In this document: positions 30,097 through 39,903 of the stretch, one piece after another | Layout: each line of letters begins with the position of its first letter | Numbering within the stretch: position 1 is the first letter of the stretch | NCBI RefSeq assembly: GCF_002632825.1 | Contig: NZ_NJAJ01000025.1 | Coordinates: 1-64,000, forward strand | DNA: 64,000 nt | Direction: 5' to 3' | Source of the DNA: Xenorhabdus stockiae | GTDB taxonomy: Bacteria > Pseudomonadota > Gammaproteobacteria > Enterobacterales > Enterobacteriaceae | The notes under the pieces: generated by a model | What the model saw: the letters and a program-made list of their open reading frames with translations, nothing else | Database searches by the model: none | What the model was told of the DNA's origin: nothing | Translations under genes and position numbers: made by a program

Positions 30097-31308
30097 TTAA
30101 CCTGTGACAGATGGGAATATAGGTAACATCAGGTAAATTTTGATAATTGCAGCGTTAACGATATCAATAAAGAACGCACCTACCATCGGTACAAGCAAGA
30201 ATGCTACATGGGATGGCCCGAAACGGTCAGTAATTGCCTGCATATTTGCAATAGCTGTAGGTGTTGCACCCAATCCGAAGCCACAGTGACCGGCAGACAG
30301 TACTGCTGCATCATAATTTTTACCCATGACTCTGTAAGTCACGAATATTGCGTACAATGCCATCACTACCGCCTGTACAGCGAGGATCACCAGCATAGGC
30401 AGGGCAAGGGAAGCCAGTTGCCACAATTTGAGACTCATCAATGCCATTGCCAGGAAGAGTGACAAGCTGACGTTACCCAGTACTGATACAGCCCGATCAA
30501 ATACCCGGTAAAAGCCGAGCAGAGATAGGCCATTACTCAGTATCACACCGGTAAACAGAACACAGACAAACGTTGGCAAAAAGAGAGTATCTTCCAGCAC
30601 CTTCTCAAGGTAGTTACCGACTAACAAGCAGATAGAGATTAATGCGATGGTTTCCAGCATGACCAATGGCGTGATCAAGCGACCGGTATAAGGTTTTTCA
30701 AATGCAGATGGAACTTCAGCATCATCACTCTCCAGACCCGGTGTTTTGTCATTTCTCACCAGTAAACGAGCAACAGGCCCACCAATCAGGCCTCCGAGAA
30801 TCAAGCCGAATGTCGCACAAGCCATTGCTACTTCAGTCGCATTCTCAAAACCATAGCGTTCAGTAAATACCTTACCCCATGCAGCGCCCGTGCCGTGCCC
30901 TCCCGAAAGGGTCACAGACCCTGCCAGTAGCCCCATCAATGGGTCAAGGCCGAGCATTTTTGCCAGCGCAATACCGACTGTGTTTTGTACCAACAGCAAG
31001 CCTACAACGGCAACAACAAAGATTAAGAGAAGTTTTCCGCCTGCTCTCAGGCTGGCGAGGTTAGCATTCAGGCCAACTGTGGCGAAAAATGCCAACATAA
31101 GGGGGTCTTTGAGGGATAGGTCAAAGCTGACTTCCCAGCCCGTAGACTGTTTAACTGCCAGCAGAACAAAAGCAACCAGTAAGCCACCTGCGACTGGCTC
31201 TGGAATTGTATACTTTTCAAGAAATGAAATTGACTGTACGAGCTTTCTTCCCAGTAGCAAAACAAGTGTGGCCGCAACGAGCGTGCCATAAATATCCAGA
31301 TGATACAT
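30097..31308 (-). CDS. gltS: Sodium/glutamate symporter GltS
   Basis: Na+-coupled glutamate importer in the inner membrane, 403 residues (E. coli 401). It begins with YHLDIYGTLVAATLVLLLGRK and has about ten membrane segments arranged as two inverted halves, each with a glycine-rich re-entrant loop: GSVTLSGGHGTGAAWG (first half) and SAGHCGFGLGATPTAIANM (second half), which form the substrate site. It is divergent from xanP, in the same arrangement as in E. coli. Confidence 0.97.
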   Translation of the reverse strand: MYHLDIYGTLVAATLVLLLGRKLVQSISFLEKYTIPEPVAGGLLVAFVLLAVKQSTGWEVSFDLSLKDPLMLAFFATVGLNANLASLRAGGKLLLIFVVAVVGLLLVQNTVGIALAKMLGLDPLMGLLAGSVTLSGGHGTGAAWGKVFTERYGFENATEVAMACATFGLILGGLIGGPVARLLVRNDKTPGLESDDAEVPSAFEKPYTGRLITPLVMLETIALISICLLVGNYLEKVLEDTLFLPTFVCVLFTGVILSNGLSLLGFYRVFDRAVSVLGNVSLSLFLAMALMSLKLWQLASLALPMLVILAVQAVVMALYAIFVTYRVMGKNYDAAVLSAGHCGFGLGATPTAIANMQAITDRFGPSHVAFLLVPMVGAFFIDIVNAAIIKIYLMLPIFPSVTG

Positions 31309-31482
31309 TTATGTACCCCATCTAATTGTTAAAATTATGTTAATTTAATGCGACGTTATAATCATCCTATAAAAACGCCAAGAGCAGGTAAGGATTGGAT
31401 TAGAAAAAAAATTCCTAATAAACACAAGTTAAAACATTTAAAAGTGTGACGAAATAAGGTTATAAGCCATAGGCAAAATTTC

Positions 31483-31505
31483 ACGCAAACGATTGCTTTT
31501 ATAAT
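31483..31505 (+). promoter_or_regulatory. PurR-like box and -10 of xanP
   Basis: ACGCAAACGATTGCTT (31483-31498) matches all 12 defined positions of the PurR consensus ANGCAANCGNTTNCNT. It directly precedes TATAAT at 31500-31505, 43 bases upstream of the xanP ATG, so a bound repressor would cover the promoter. PurR control of xanP is inferred from this match. Confidence 0.7.
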
Positions 31506-31547
31506 CTAGATCAATAAAATGTGTTTTTTTCACTCGAAACGACACTC

Positions 31548-32933
31548 ATGGCCACCTCAACACGCGAAAATCCAGCACTGGAAACTCTCAAAAAATCAGA
31601 CAGCGAATTAATTTACCGTCTGGAAGATAAACCCCATCTTCCGCATGCTGTATTTGCCGCCTTTCAGCATCTGCTGGCAATGTTCGTTGCCGTTATCACG
31701 CCAGCTATGTTGATCTGTCAGGCGCTTGGACTTCCGGCAGAAGATACCCAACGCATCATCAGTATGTCTCTGTTTGCCTCCGGTCTGGCATCACTGATTC
31801 AAATCCGCTCCTGGGGACCTGTTGGCTCTGGTTTACTTTCTATTCAGGGTACCAGCTTTAATTTTGTCACTCCCCTCATCATGGGTGGCTTGTCCCTGAA
31901 AAATGGCGGTGCTGATGTGCCGACCATGATGGCTGCTCTGTTTGGTACGTTGATGCTTGCAGCAACGACAGAGATATTACTTTCCCGTGTACTTCATCTG
32001 GCTAAAATGCTCATCACCCCTTTGGTTTCCGGCATTGTTGTCATGATTATTGGCCTATCACTTATTCAGGTCGGGCTGACTTCTATCGGTGGCGGCTATT
32101 CTGCTATTCAGCAAGGTACATTCGGTGCCCCTGAAAATCTTTTTCTGGCCGGAATTGTTCTTGCCATCATCGTATTGCTGAATCGTCAGCATAATCCCTA
32201 TCTGCGGGTAGCTTCTCTGGTTATTGCCATGACAGTAGGTTATCTGGCCGCCTGGTGCATGGACATGCTACCCCACTCCGCCACAACAGAAGACAAACCA
32301 ATTATCACTGTGCCTGCCCCGCTGTATTACGGGCTTTCTATTGACTGGCATTTACTCATCCCATTAATCCTGATTTTTATGGTGACATCATTGGAAACGA
32401 TTGGGGATATTACAGCCACTTCAGATGTTTCCGAGCAGCCAGTCTGCGGCCCGTTATATATAAAGCGCATTAAGGGTGGTGTATTGGCAAATGGCATCAA
32501 TTCGATGATTTCTGCTGTATTTAATACATTCCCGAATTCCTGTTTTGGTCAGAATAACGGCGTCATCCAATTAACGGGTGTTGCCAGCCGTTATGTTGGC
32601 TACCTTATTGCTTCTATGCTGATCCTGATGGGGCTATTTCCGGCAGTCGCCGGTTTTGTCCAGCATATTCCAGAGCCGGTATTAGGTGGCGCGACGATTG
32701 TCATGTTCGGCACAATTGCAGCGTCCGGTGTCAGAATTGTTTCCCGGGAACCGTTAAATCGCCGTGCCATTATGATCATTGCATTATCACTGGCCATGGG
32801 ACTTGGCGTTGCACAACAACCCCTTATTTTACAGTTTGCACCTGAGTGGATAAGAAATCTGTTTTCTTCCGGTATTGCAGCTGGTGGCCTGACTGCAATC
32901 CTGCTTAATCTGATTTTTCCTCAGGAAAAATAA
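31548..32933 (+). CDS. xanP: Xanthine permease XanP
   Basis: Proton-coupled xanthine importer of the NAT/NCS2 family, 461 residues with about 14 transmembrane segments. Family signatures: [20 protein letters not shown] (TM1), the Gln/His region, [15 protein letters not shown] with the substrate-contacting Glu, and [17 protein letters not shown], the NAT signature Q-N-x-G-x-x-x-x-T-x-x-x-S-R. The start was set at ATG 31548, the best alignment to E. coli XanP; an in-frame GTG at 31521 would add nine residues. It is divergent from gltS and probably under PurR control. Confidence 0.95.
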   Translation: MATSTRENPALETLKKSDSELIYRLEDKPHLPHAVFAAFQHLLAMFVAVITPAMLICQALGLPAEDTQRIISMSLFASGLASLIQIRSWGPVGSGLLSIQGTSFNFVTPLIMGGLSLKNGGADVPTMMAALFGTLMLAATTEILLSRVLHLAKMLITPLVSGIVVMIIGLSLIQVGLTSIGGGYSAIQQGTFGAPENLFLAGIVLAIIVLLNRQHNPYLRVASLVIAMTVGYLAAWCMDMLPHSATTEDKPIITVPAPLYYGLSIDWHLLIPLILIFMVTSLETIGDITATSDVSEQPVCGPLYIKRIKGGVLANGINSMISAVFNTFPNSCFGQNNGVIQLTGVASRYVGYLIASMLILMGLFPAVAGFVQHIPEPVLGGATIVMFGTIAASGVRIVSREPLNRRAIMIIALSLAMGLGVAQQPLILQFAPEWIRNLFSSGIAAGGLTAILLNLIFPQEK

Positions 32934-32989
32934 ACTATCGCGTTTCAATCTAAGATTTTCACCTTCGTTTTCGCCTTGTTGTTATATTA

Positions 32990-33017
32990 TCCCGCTCTAA
33001 TCGCGGGATTTTTTTTA
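32990..33017 (+). terminator. Terminator of xanP
   Basis: CCCGC-TCTAATC-GCGGG is followed by ATTTTTTTTATAT on the plus strand, about 57 bases past the xanP stop codon. Confidence 0.92.
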
Positions 33018-33147
33018 TATTTTGCGTAACCTTTCGCAATATTCTGCCCTAGATGGGGGAATTAAAGGTTTTTCAGCATTGTCTATTGAGTGATGCTCTT
33101 TTTTACGGCATAAAAGGATTTTTTCAGGAAGATTATATTGGGGTGAG

Positions 33148-34923
33148 ATGATGAAGTGGTTAGGGAAAGGCTTTGCTGTTCTGCTGTTATTACTGATTCT
33201 GGCAATTATTGCTGTTTATTTTGTTGCCCAGACACACTGGGGAGCAAAGAAAATAAGCAGATGGATTAATAAACAAGGTCATTATCAGGTCAATATTGAA
33301 AATATCAATCACAGCTTGCTCCAGCCTATGACCTTAATGCTCCATAATGTGAGTCTCAGTGATAAGCAAGGCTCTTTCTCACTCAATGCCAATACTGTAG
33401 ATCTGGATTTTAAATGGCAGGCCCCGACAAAATTAACAAATCTGCGTAAGTTGACCTTACAAGATGGAAAACTGATACTTTCAGGCTCTGAGTTTACCCA
33501 AGCCTTGAAAGCCGATGTTTTGCAACTGAATAAAATGGATGTTCAGCTAACAACCCCCAGTTCACAGATTCAGGGCAAAAATATTGTCGGCGGTATTACT
33601 CCCTGGTCTCCTGATAAGAATACCCTTTTTGGCTCAGGGCAATACCAGTTCAGTGCCAATAATATCAACATAAATGGCCTGTCATTTGATAAGGTCGTCA
33701 TGCAGGGTAGCTATCAGAATAACAATCTGGTTATAAATTCCTTTGGTGCGAAGTTCCTACAGGGTCTGATCTCTGGGAATGGGCAACAATTAGCTGATGG
33801 CAGCTGGAACTTAGAAAATATTCTGATCAATGACATCCGCTGGCAATCACCCATGACTCTGGCTGCACTGACAGAAAAAACCCGCCATCTGCCCGCTATC
33901 CACATTAAAGATCTCAATCTCACTAACGCCAAATTACAGGGAAAAGACTGGTCTGCTGATTATCTTAATACCAGCATTAAAGGATTGGGGTTGGTCAACG
34001 GGCAATGGCAGGCAGAAGATGGCCTGATTGACTTTAATGCCATGAACATGGCCTTCAACGAAGCTCAGTTCAAAGATATATTAGGCCAGTTCAGTTTTTC
34101 CGGTGATATTTTTACCATCGCTAATCTGACTACCCATTATCAGAAGGGCTTATTTAATATTAAAGCGCAGTGGGATCGACAAAATCACCAGTTAACCCTC
34201 AATGATAGCTCTGTAACCGGTTTGATTTACGCCTTACCTCCAGAGTGGCGCAACTATATTAAAAATCCGGCACCTGAATGGATTTCAGCACTGAAGTTAA
34301 ATAATGTCAGTATCAACAATACGCTCCTGATTGATACCAACCCTGATTTTCCATTTCAGCTCACCACCTTATCGGGATATGTCGATACTCTGGATATCCT
34401 GAAAGATGGTCACTGGGGATTATGGAATGGGAAAGCTTCATTGCAGGCCATGAGTGGCACATTCAATAAAGTTGAAATAGTGCGTCCTTACCTGCAACTA
34501 CATGCCGCAAATGACAAGGTTATTATTGATAAAATGAATACCTTTTCAGGTGACGGTATACTCCAGTTTAACGGCTTCCTTGAGCAGCTTGCTGCCCAAA
34601 ACCCCTTCCAGCTCAATGTCAAAGGAATGAGTGTGAATTTGGGAATTTTGCCACAATGGGGCTGGATACCACTTCACCTGCATGGTGAAGGTAATTTCTC
34701 ACTGGCTATCACTGGGAACCTTTCTGTCGATAATCTGAAAAGCACGATCAATGGCACACTGACAGCTGAAGATAAGGCATCCAATAAAGAGTCACAATCC
34801 ATTAAGCAAGGCGTGATTTCTACTGACAACTGCCCAGCCGGGCAATCTAATACAGAACAATCTGGTGAGGCTGGGCAACCGAATGGTGATCAAAGCAAAA
34901 CCTGTGCAACCGTCGTATTGTAA
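33148..34923 (+). CDS. yicH: AsmA family protein YicH
   Basis: An inner-membrane-anchored periplasmic protein of the AsmA/repeating beta-groove family, 591 residues (E. coli YicH 569). A short cytosolic start is followed by one membrane helix (FAVLLLLLILAIIAVYFVA), then a long beta-rich periplasmic region; blocks GGITPWSPD, WNLENILINDIRWQS and LIDTNPDFPFQLT match YicH. AsmA proteins are thought to carry phospholipid toward the outer membrane; for YicH itself the role is not fixed. The C-terminal 45 residues form a Gln/Ser/Asn-rich low-complexity tail with two cysteines, longer than in E. coli. RBS GGGGTGAG abuts ATGATG. Confidence 0.9.
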   Translation: MMKWLGKGFAVLLLLLILAIIAVYFVAQTHWGAKKISRWINKQGHYQVNIENINHSLLQPMTLMLHNVSLSDKQGSFSLNANTVDLDFKWQAPTKLTNLRKLTLQDGKLILSGSEFTQALKADVLQLNKMDVQLTTPSSQIQGKNIVGGITPWSPDKNTLFGSGQYQFSANNININGLSFDKVVMQGSYQNNNLVINSFGAKFLQGLISGNGQQLADGSWNLENILINDIRWQSPMTLAALTEKTRHLPAIHIKDLNLTNAKLQGKDWSADYLNTSIKGLGLVNGQWQAEDGLIDFNAMNMAFNEAQFKDILGQFSFSGDIFTIANLTTHYQKGLFNIKAQWDRQNHQLTLNDSSVTGLIYALPPEWRNYIKNPAPEWISALKLNNVSINNTLLIDTNPDFPFQLTTLSGYVDTLDILKDGHWGLWNGKASLQAMSGTFNKVEIVRPYLQLHAANDKVIIDKMNTFSGDGILQFNGFLEQLAAQNPFQLNVKGMSVNLGILPQWGWIPLHLHGEGNFSLAITGNLSVDNLKSTINGTLTAEDKASNKESQSIKQGVISTDNCPAGQSNTEQSGEAGQPNGDQSKTCATVVL

Positions 34924-34985
34924 AAACTCAGTATGTTTTAGGTTGTAGAAGAGCCACATATTTCAGCAACTCAGGTGGTAATAGT

Positions 34986-35954
34986 TTATGCTGCCGCTGC
35001 CCGCTCTGCGGGTAAGACAATATAAGTGCCGGTGAACACACTTCCGAGTCCCTGTTCACCGCTGACATGAACCTCCAGTTTTACACGTGCTTTATTACCA
35101 CGGGCAAGACGGGCTAAATCACCGCTCATATTGTTGAGGTCGGCAACAGCACTAGGACGACCAACAATAGGTTTTTGGTAACGAATATTCGCATCCACCA
35201 GGATGATTTCACCCCCTAGTTGACGCTCCTGCAATAGCAGCCAAATCAGACCCCAGGCGGTTAATGTCGATTGAGAAAATAGACTGCCAGCAAAAATAGT
35301 ATGATGAGGGTTTTGGTTCCCTGCTTCCGGCATAGTGGTAATAAAGCGCTGCCCCGTATATTGAGTAATACGTACCCCCATCTTTTCACTCAGGGGGATA
35401 TGTTTGTACCATGCCTGCTGCAATTGAGCACACCAGTCCGGACGATGCAAAATATCATCAAGACTCATAATGGGTTTAATCATCAAAAAATGATTAATAG
35501 GAGATGAGTTAGCGCCGTTGATAAGCCCACGGTTTTGAAATCCCAGCTTATTAAAGAAATCAACCGCATCCTCACGCGCACTGCAAACTATCCGTTTCAC
35601 ACCTTCCTGCCGGGCAACAGATTCCAGCGCCATTGCAATCAAGGTGCCCAGCCCTTTTTGCTGCTCATTCGGGTCAACAGCCAGAAAACGGATAGCACCT
35701 TCACTGTCCGCATTGATATATAAACGTCCGACAGCGACTGGCCTGCCTTTCTCATCAACCACCATTTGATGGTGAGCCATTGAGTCATAAGCATCTTTTT
35801 CTGAGCCGACAGGCTGATGAAGTGGTTTACGCAGCATCTCCCAACGGAATTGGTAATAAGTTTCCAGCTCTTGTTCGGTTTGAGGTACTCTGAGGTGATA
35901 CATAGAAACAGCCCCTTCTTTGCGTGTTGTCGTGTGTAGTCGGGGAGCATGCAT
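34986..35954 (-). CDS. fabY: FabY (YiiD), fused GNAT and hotdog domains
   Basis: Orthologue of E. coli FabY/YiiD, an acetyl-ACP-forming protein that helps initiate fatty-acid synthesis. A GNAT acetyltransferase domain (roughly residues 20-165) contains the acetyl-CoA pyrophosphate loop [13 protein letters not shown] YiiD-type hotdog/thioesterase-like domain follows ([18 protein letters not shown], then [23 protein letters not shown]) to the C-terminus. The fusion is typical of the family. A start at ATG 35954 gives an N-terminus like E. coli; the internal ATG at MYHLRV (35903) has a better AAGGGG ribosome binding site, so a shorter form is possible. It is next to dtd, as in E. coli. Confidence 0.92.
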   Translation of the reverse strand: MHAPRLHTTTRKEGAVSMYHLRVPQTEQELETYYQFRWEMLRKPLHQPVGSEKDAYDSMAHHQMVVDEKGRPVAVGRLYINADSEGAIRFLAVDPNEQQKGLGTLIAMALESVARQEGVKRIVCSAREDAVDFFNKLGFQNRGLINGANSSPINHFLMIKPIMSLDDILHRPDWCAQLQQAWYKHIPLSEKMGVRITQYTGQRFITTMPEAGNQNPHHTIFAGSLFSQSTLTAWGLIWLLLQERQLGGEIILVDANIRYQKPIVGRPSAVADLNNMSGDLARLARGNKARVKLEVHVSGEQGLGSVFTGTYIVLPAERAAAA

Positions 35955-35984
35955 GCTTTTAACATTATATTTCTAATCAGAAAG

Positions 35985-36422
35985 TCATACTTGTAACCAG
36001 AAAGTCACTGGCCCGTCATTTGTCAGACTTACTTTCATGTCCGCAGCAAATTGCCCCATTTCTGTTTTTACACCAGTTGCACGGCACTGTTCAACAAAAT
36101 AGCGATAAAGTTCATCTGCTTTTTTGGGTTCAGCGCCTCCAGAAAAGCTTGGTCTTAAACCTTTTTGGGTGTCCGCAGCCAGAGTGAATTGAGAGATAAC
36201 CAATAGGCTACCATTGGCTTGCTGGACGTTGAGATTCATTTTCCCATTTTCATCACTGAATACGCGATAACCCATTACCTTTTCACACAGACGCTGTACT
36301 TTTTGCTGGTCATCTTCTTTTTCAACCCCCAGAAAAACGAGCAGCCCCTGTTCAATTTCACCTATAGTCTGACTATCAACAACCACTTTTGCCTGTGTTA
36401 CGCGTTGAATTAATGCAATCAT
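35985..36422 (-). CDS. dtd: D-aminoacyl-tRNA deacylase Dtd
   Basis: Removes D-amino acids from mischarged tRNAs. The 145-residue product begins [15 protein letters not shown]. The cross-subunit motifs are visible: SQFTLAAD (SQxxL) and TNDGPVTF (the Gly-cis-Pro motif). The start was placed at ATG 36422. The frame stays open upstream through an ERIC repeat to 36644, but that extension has no homology to Dtd and its residues are the same as those coded by other ERIC copies, so it is not protein. It is followed by fabY 30 bases downstream. Confidence 0.96.
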   Translation of the reverse strand: MIALIQRVTQAKVVVDSQTIGEIEQGLLVFLGVEKEDDQQKVQRLCEKVMGYRVFSDENGKMNLNVQQANGSLLVISQFTLAADTQKGLRPSFSGGAEPKKADELYRYFVEQCRATGVKTEMGQFAADMKVSLTNDGPVTFWLQV

Positions 36423-36514
36423 TTTTCTTATGTATGATCCGTATCGGTAGATTAACCTGTAAGGGTGGAGCCTCGCTTGCCAAGATGCCACCCTATTTAG
36501 AACTTGTTGAATAT

Positions 36515-36641
36515 TATACCCTTCGTCTTTCAAGTTGCCTCTTTGTTGGCTACGCTCGCTTACCCCAGTCACATAGTTATCTATGCTCCCGGGGATGAGT
36601 TCCCTTGCCGCCGCGATGCAACTCGAAATCCATTGGGTATA
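36515..36641 (-). repeat. ERIC-type intergenic repeat, copy 3 (127 bp, complete)
   Basis: A 127-base copy running from TATACCCTTCGTCTTTCAAG to AAATCCATTGGGTATA between yihX and dtd, both on the minus strand. The length equals the classical ERIC element. The termini TATACCC/GGGTATA are inverted, so the RNA would fold into one long hairpin. Confidence 0.93.
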
Positions 36642-36656
36642 CATGAAGATCAGAAA

Positions 36657-37274
36657 TTATGTTACGGTGAGAGGTGAAAAGTCATGTGCCTTAAAATAAT
36701 CTGGGATAGTATCCCTACCGCTTACATGAATAGCATTGAAGCCTAATCTTTTGGCTGCTTCAACATTTTCCAGAACATCATCAAAAAAAACCGCCTGCTC
36801 AGCAGCAACACCTTCTTTTTCCAGTAAATATTTAAAGATGTCCTGATTAGGTTTACGTATCCCCAGATCCTGAGACAGGTATAAATGATCTGCTGATGTA
36901 GTGACTTCAGGGTATTGTTGCGGCCAATACTTAAAATGTAGGTTATTTGTGTTGGATAACACCACAACCCGATGCCCTTGCTCACGCAGTTTATTCATCA
37001 ACGCAATAACTTCCTGCCTGACACCAACAAAAATCGCATTCCAGCCTTCAGAAAACTGTTCAAAGCTAAGAGAAACTTCCATTTCATCACATAGTATTTC
37101 GGCAAATTCTGCATCTGTAATTTGGCCACACTCGTGCTTTTCAAATGCTTCGCCCAGAGCAAATTTGGGAGCCAGAACTGCAAGTGGTGTCCCGCTCAGG
37201 TTACTCCAAACAGCCAGTACCCTTCTAAAATCAATATCAATAATCACGTTACCCATATCGAAAATATACAGCAT
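36657..37274 (-). CDS. yihX: Alpha-D-glucose-1-phosphate phosphatase YihX
   Basis: HAD-superfamily phosphatase that hydrolyses glucose-1-phosphate in E. coli. The 205-residue product begins MLYIFDMGNVIIDIDF with motif I DxGNV (nucleophile Asp6). SNTNNLH is motif II, RKPNQDIF carries the motif III Lys and FFDDVLENV is motif IV. The E. coli residues VVVLSNTN and YLSQDLG are shared. ATG 37274 follows AGGAGGGAG, which makes the start certain. The next gene downstream is dtd, after an ERIC copy. Confidence 0.95.
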   Translation of the reverse strand: MLYIFDMGNVIIDIDFRRVLAVWSNLSGTPLAVLAPKFALGEAFEKHECGQITDAEFAEILCDEMEVSLSFEQFSEGWNAIFVGVRQEVIALMNKLREQGHRVVVLSNTNNLHFKYWPQQYPEVTTSADHLYLSQDLGIRKPNQDIFKYLLEKEGVAAEQAVFFDDVLENVEAAKRLGFNAIHVSGRDTIPDYFKAHDFSPLTVT

Positions 37275-37480
37275 ACTCCCTCCTGACTGAGGTATCTCGT
37301 TTTGTATTTTTATCATAATTTCATCAATAAAAAAGGTGAAGCGACAAAAAATAGACAAATTACGCTGATAATCAACCCACATAAAGAGTCAATCTTAGTT
37401 GAAAAATAAGAAACTGAGTGAGGTTGCAATACTGGCAGGCTATTGAGAGAAGAGAGCAGATTAAGCGGAGCATGAAACTC

Positions 37481-37498
37481 AGGGTGCCGAAGCACCCT
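37481..37498 (-). terminator. UUCG hairpin downstream of bipA
   Basis: On the minus strand AGGGTGC-TTCG-GCACCCT forms a hairpin with a cUUCGg tetraloop, about 17 bases past the bipA stop. It is followed by GAGTTTCAT, so the U-run is weak. A terminator or 3'-protecting hairpin. Confidence 0.65.
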
Positions 37499-37514
37499 AA
37501 GCTGTCAGGAGGAA

Positions 37515-39338
37515 TTAAGCGTCTTTGCTGCGGCTTGCGCGGCGACGATCATTCTCAGTCAGATGGCGTTTACGCAGACGAATTGACTCTGGCGTCACTT
37601 CTACCAGTTCGTCATCATCAATAAACTCCAGTGCCTGCTCCAGTGTTTTCTTGATATGCGGAGACAGTGTTGTCGCTTCATCAGTACCTGAAGCACGAAC
37701 GTTGGTCAGCTTTTTACCTGTCAGACAGTTTACTGTCAGGTCATTGGAGCGGGAGTGAATACCGATGATCTGGCCTTCATAAACTTCTGTACCATGACCA
37801 AGGAACAGCTTACCGCGCTCCTGCAAACCATACAGAGCATAAGCAACGGCTTTACCCTGCCCATTGGAGATCAGTACACCATTCTGGCGACGGCCAATTT
37901 CACCCGGACGGATGTCATCATAGTGGCTGAATGTTGCGTACAGCAGACCAGTACCGGAAGTCATAGTCATGAACTCAGTACGGAAGCCGATCAGACCACG
38001 GCTTGGGATAACATAATCCAGACGTACGCGACCTTTGCCATCTGGCAGCATATCACGCATCTCGCCTTTACGTTCACCCAGTGCCTGCATCACATCACCC
38101 TGATGCTGCTCTTCGATATCCAGAGTTACCTGCTCAAAAGGTTCCTGCTTACGGCCGTCAATTTCACGGAAAATAACTTTCGGACGAGAAACGCCCAGCT
38201 CGAAACCTTCACGACGCATGTTCTCAATCAGAACGGAAAGGTGCAATTCACCACGACCGGAAACACGGAAAGCATCTGGATCTTCAGTTTCTTCAACGCG
38301 CAGAGCCACGTTATGAACCAGTTCTTTTCTCAGACGATCAAGGATCTGACGGGATGTTACGTATTTACCTTCACGACCACAGAAAGGTGAAGTGTTAACA
38401 CAGAAGTACATGCTAACGGTAGGCTCATCAACGGCCAGCGCTGGCAGAGCTTCAACAGCATTAACTTCACACAGCGTGTCAGAGATGTTCAGATCGCCCA
38501 GACCGGTAATCGCGATGATGTCACCCGCTTCAACCTTATCTGATTCGATACGATCCAGACCCAGGTGGCTGAATACTTTACCAACTTTACCGTTACGAGT
38601 TTTACCTTCGCTATCGATAAGCGTGATGTTCTGGTTTGGTTTTACGGTTCCGCGCTTAATGCGGCCGATACCGATAACACCCACGTAGTTGTTGTAGTCC
38701 AGCTGGGAAATCTGCATCTGGAACGGGCCATCAAGATCAACTTTAGGTGGCTCAACATGGTCAACGATTGCCTGATACAGCGGAGTCATATCTTCTGCCA
38801 TTTCAGTGTGCTCGTTGCCTGCGATGCCCATCAATGCAGAAGCATAAACGATAGGGAAATCCAGCTGCTCATCAGTTGCACCCAGGTTTACGAACAGGTC
38901 AAATACCTGATCGACAACCCAGTCAGGACGTGCGCCCGGACGGTCAACTTTGTTGATAACAACAATTGGCTTCAAACCATGAGCGAAGGCTTTCTGGGTG
39001 ACGAAGCGAGTCTGTGGCATAGGGCCATCCATCGCATCCACCAACAGTAAAACACTGTCGACCATTGACATTACACGCTCTACTTCGCCACCGAAGTCGG
39101 CGTGGCCCGGGGTATCCACGATATTGATACGGTAGTCATTCCATTTGATGGCAGTATTTTTTGCAAGGATGGTAATACCACGTTCTTTTTCCAGATCATT
39201 GGAATCCATCACACGCTCAGCTGTTGCAGCACGTTCACCAAATGTACCGGATTGCTGTAAGAGTTTATCAACCAGCGTTGTTTTGCCATGGTCAACGTGA
39301 GCGATAATGGCAATGTTTCTTAAATTATTAATTGACAA
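37515..39338 (-). CDS. bipA: Ribosome-associated GTPase BipA/TypA
   Basis: Translational GTPase involved in 50S assembly at low temperature and in stress responses. G1 AHVDHGKT (13-20), G2 RGITI, G3 DTPGHADF and G4 NKVDRPGA are intact. EF-Tu-like domain II, EF-G-like domains III and V, and the BipA-specific C-terminal domain ([20 protein letters not shown]) follow. The 607 residues equal E. coli BipA. The start codon is TTG at 39338, with a weak ribosome binding site; the N-terminus [13 protein letters not shown] supports it. It is divergent from glnA, as in E. coli. Confidence 0.97.
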   Translation of the reverse strand: MSINNLRNIAIIAHVDHGKTTLVDKLLQQSGTFGERAATAERVMDSNDLEKERGITILAKNTAIKWNDYRINIVDTPGHADFGGEVERVMSMVDSVLLLVDAMDGPMPQTRFVTQKAFAHGLKPIVVINKVDRPGARPDWVVDQVFDLFVNLGATDEQLDFPIVYASALMGIAGNEHTEMAEDMTPLYQAIVDHVEPPKVDLDGPFQMQISQLDYNNYVGVIGIGRIKRGTVKPNQNITLIDSEGKTRNGKVGKVFSHLGLDRIESDKVEAGDIIAITGLGDLNISDTLCEVNAVEALPALAVDEPTVSMYFCVNTSPFCGREGKYVTSRQILDRLRKELVHNVALRVEETEDPDAFRVSGRGELHLSVLIENMRREGFELGVSRPKVIFREIDGRKQEPFEQVTLDIEEQHQGDVMQALGERKGEMRDMLPDGKGRVRLDYVIPSRGLIGFRTEFMTMTSGTGLLYATFSHYDDIRPGEIGRRQNGVLISNGQGKAVAYALYGLQERGKLFLGHGTEVYEGQIIGIHSRSNDLTVNCLTGKKLTNVRASGTDEATTLSPHIKKTLEQALEFIDDDELVEVTPESIRLRKRHLTENDRRRASRSKDA

Positions 39339-39642
39339 GTATTTTTACCGTTTTAGCTATTTGAAGAAATATTAAATGGGTACAGCATGCAGGGCGCGAT
39401 GCTACCCTCATTCAACACAAATATGGTGCTATTTTACACGTTATAACCACAGAGTGAAATAAATGTGAGACGCATCACTTTTGAAGTTTATCTGTTTTTT
39501 TGCATATAAACACGACATAACCTGAAATAACATTAATAACCATCATGATAACAACCGTGATAACAATCACAATTATAGTAATTAACCTGTATTTTATAGC
39601 GGCTCCAGCAATTCACCATAACAGTGCAGATCGTCATTCCAA

Positions 39643-39659
39643 TGCACCAATTAAGTGCA
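39643..39659 (+). promoter_or_regulatory. NtrC enhancer site of glnA
   Basis: TGCACCAATTAAGTGCA is a perfect match to the NtrC consensus TGCAC-N7-GTGCA and lies about 110 bases upstream of the sigma-54 promoter, the usual enhancer position at glnA. Confidence 0.88.
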
Positions 39660-39753
39660 AAAACCCTCAAAAACTCCTCGCCCTTTCTATCAATTCCCTA
39701 TAATTTTTCCCCATTTATGTACGGATACATCAGGATTAAAGCTTTTTTAAAAA

Positions 39754-39770
39754 TTGGCACGCTTTTCGCA
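39754..39770 (+). promoter_or_regulatory. Sigma-54 promoter of glnA (glnAp2-like)
   Basis: TTGGCACGCTTTTCGCA has the -24 GG and -12 GC at the correct 10-base spacing. It resembles E. coli glnAp2 (TTGGCAC then TTTCGC) and lies about 130 bases before the glnA ATG. Confidence 0.88.
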
Positions 39771-39903
39771 TTAGTTTTCACATTAGAGTTTAGCATTGAA
39801 AATTGCCACGAATTGTCTGTATACAAAGACAGCATCAGCTGCTTAAGATAAAGGCGGCGTTTCTGACAACGCATCCGGCTGACGTAAACCAGGAGAACTT
39901 AGT

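Larger units (their letters stand above)
39339..39903. other. Divergent bipA-glnA regulatory region
   Basis: A 565-base gap. The right-hand half contains the NtrC and sigma-54 sites of glnA (separate entries). The left part must contain the bipA promoter on the minus strand but I could not assign it. The AT-rich central portion holds TGATAACAACCGTGATAAC, a short direct repeat with no recognised role. Confidence 0.6.

Noticed and set aside
36423-36644. N-terminal extension of dtd to 36644
   Set aside because: The extension is ERIC sequence read in frame and has no homology to Dtd; ATG 36422 gives the correct length.
37755-38390. Long antisense reading frame across bipA (211 codons)
   Set aside because: It lies entirely inside the strongly conserved bipA coding sequence, has no family features and no ribosome binding site; codon-bias shadow.
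39624-39851. Reading frame of 75 codons upstream of glnA
   Set aside because: It overlaps the NtrC and sigma-54 sites and shows no protein features.
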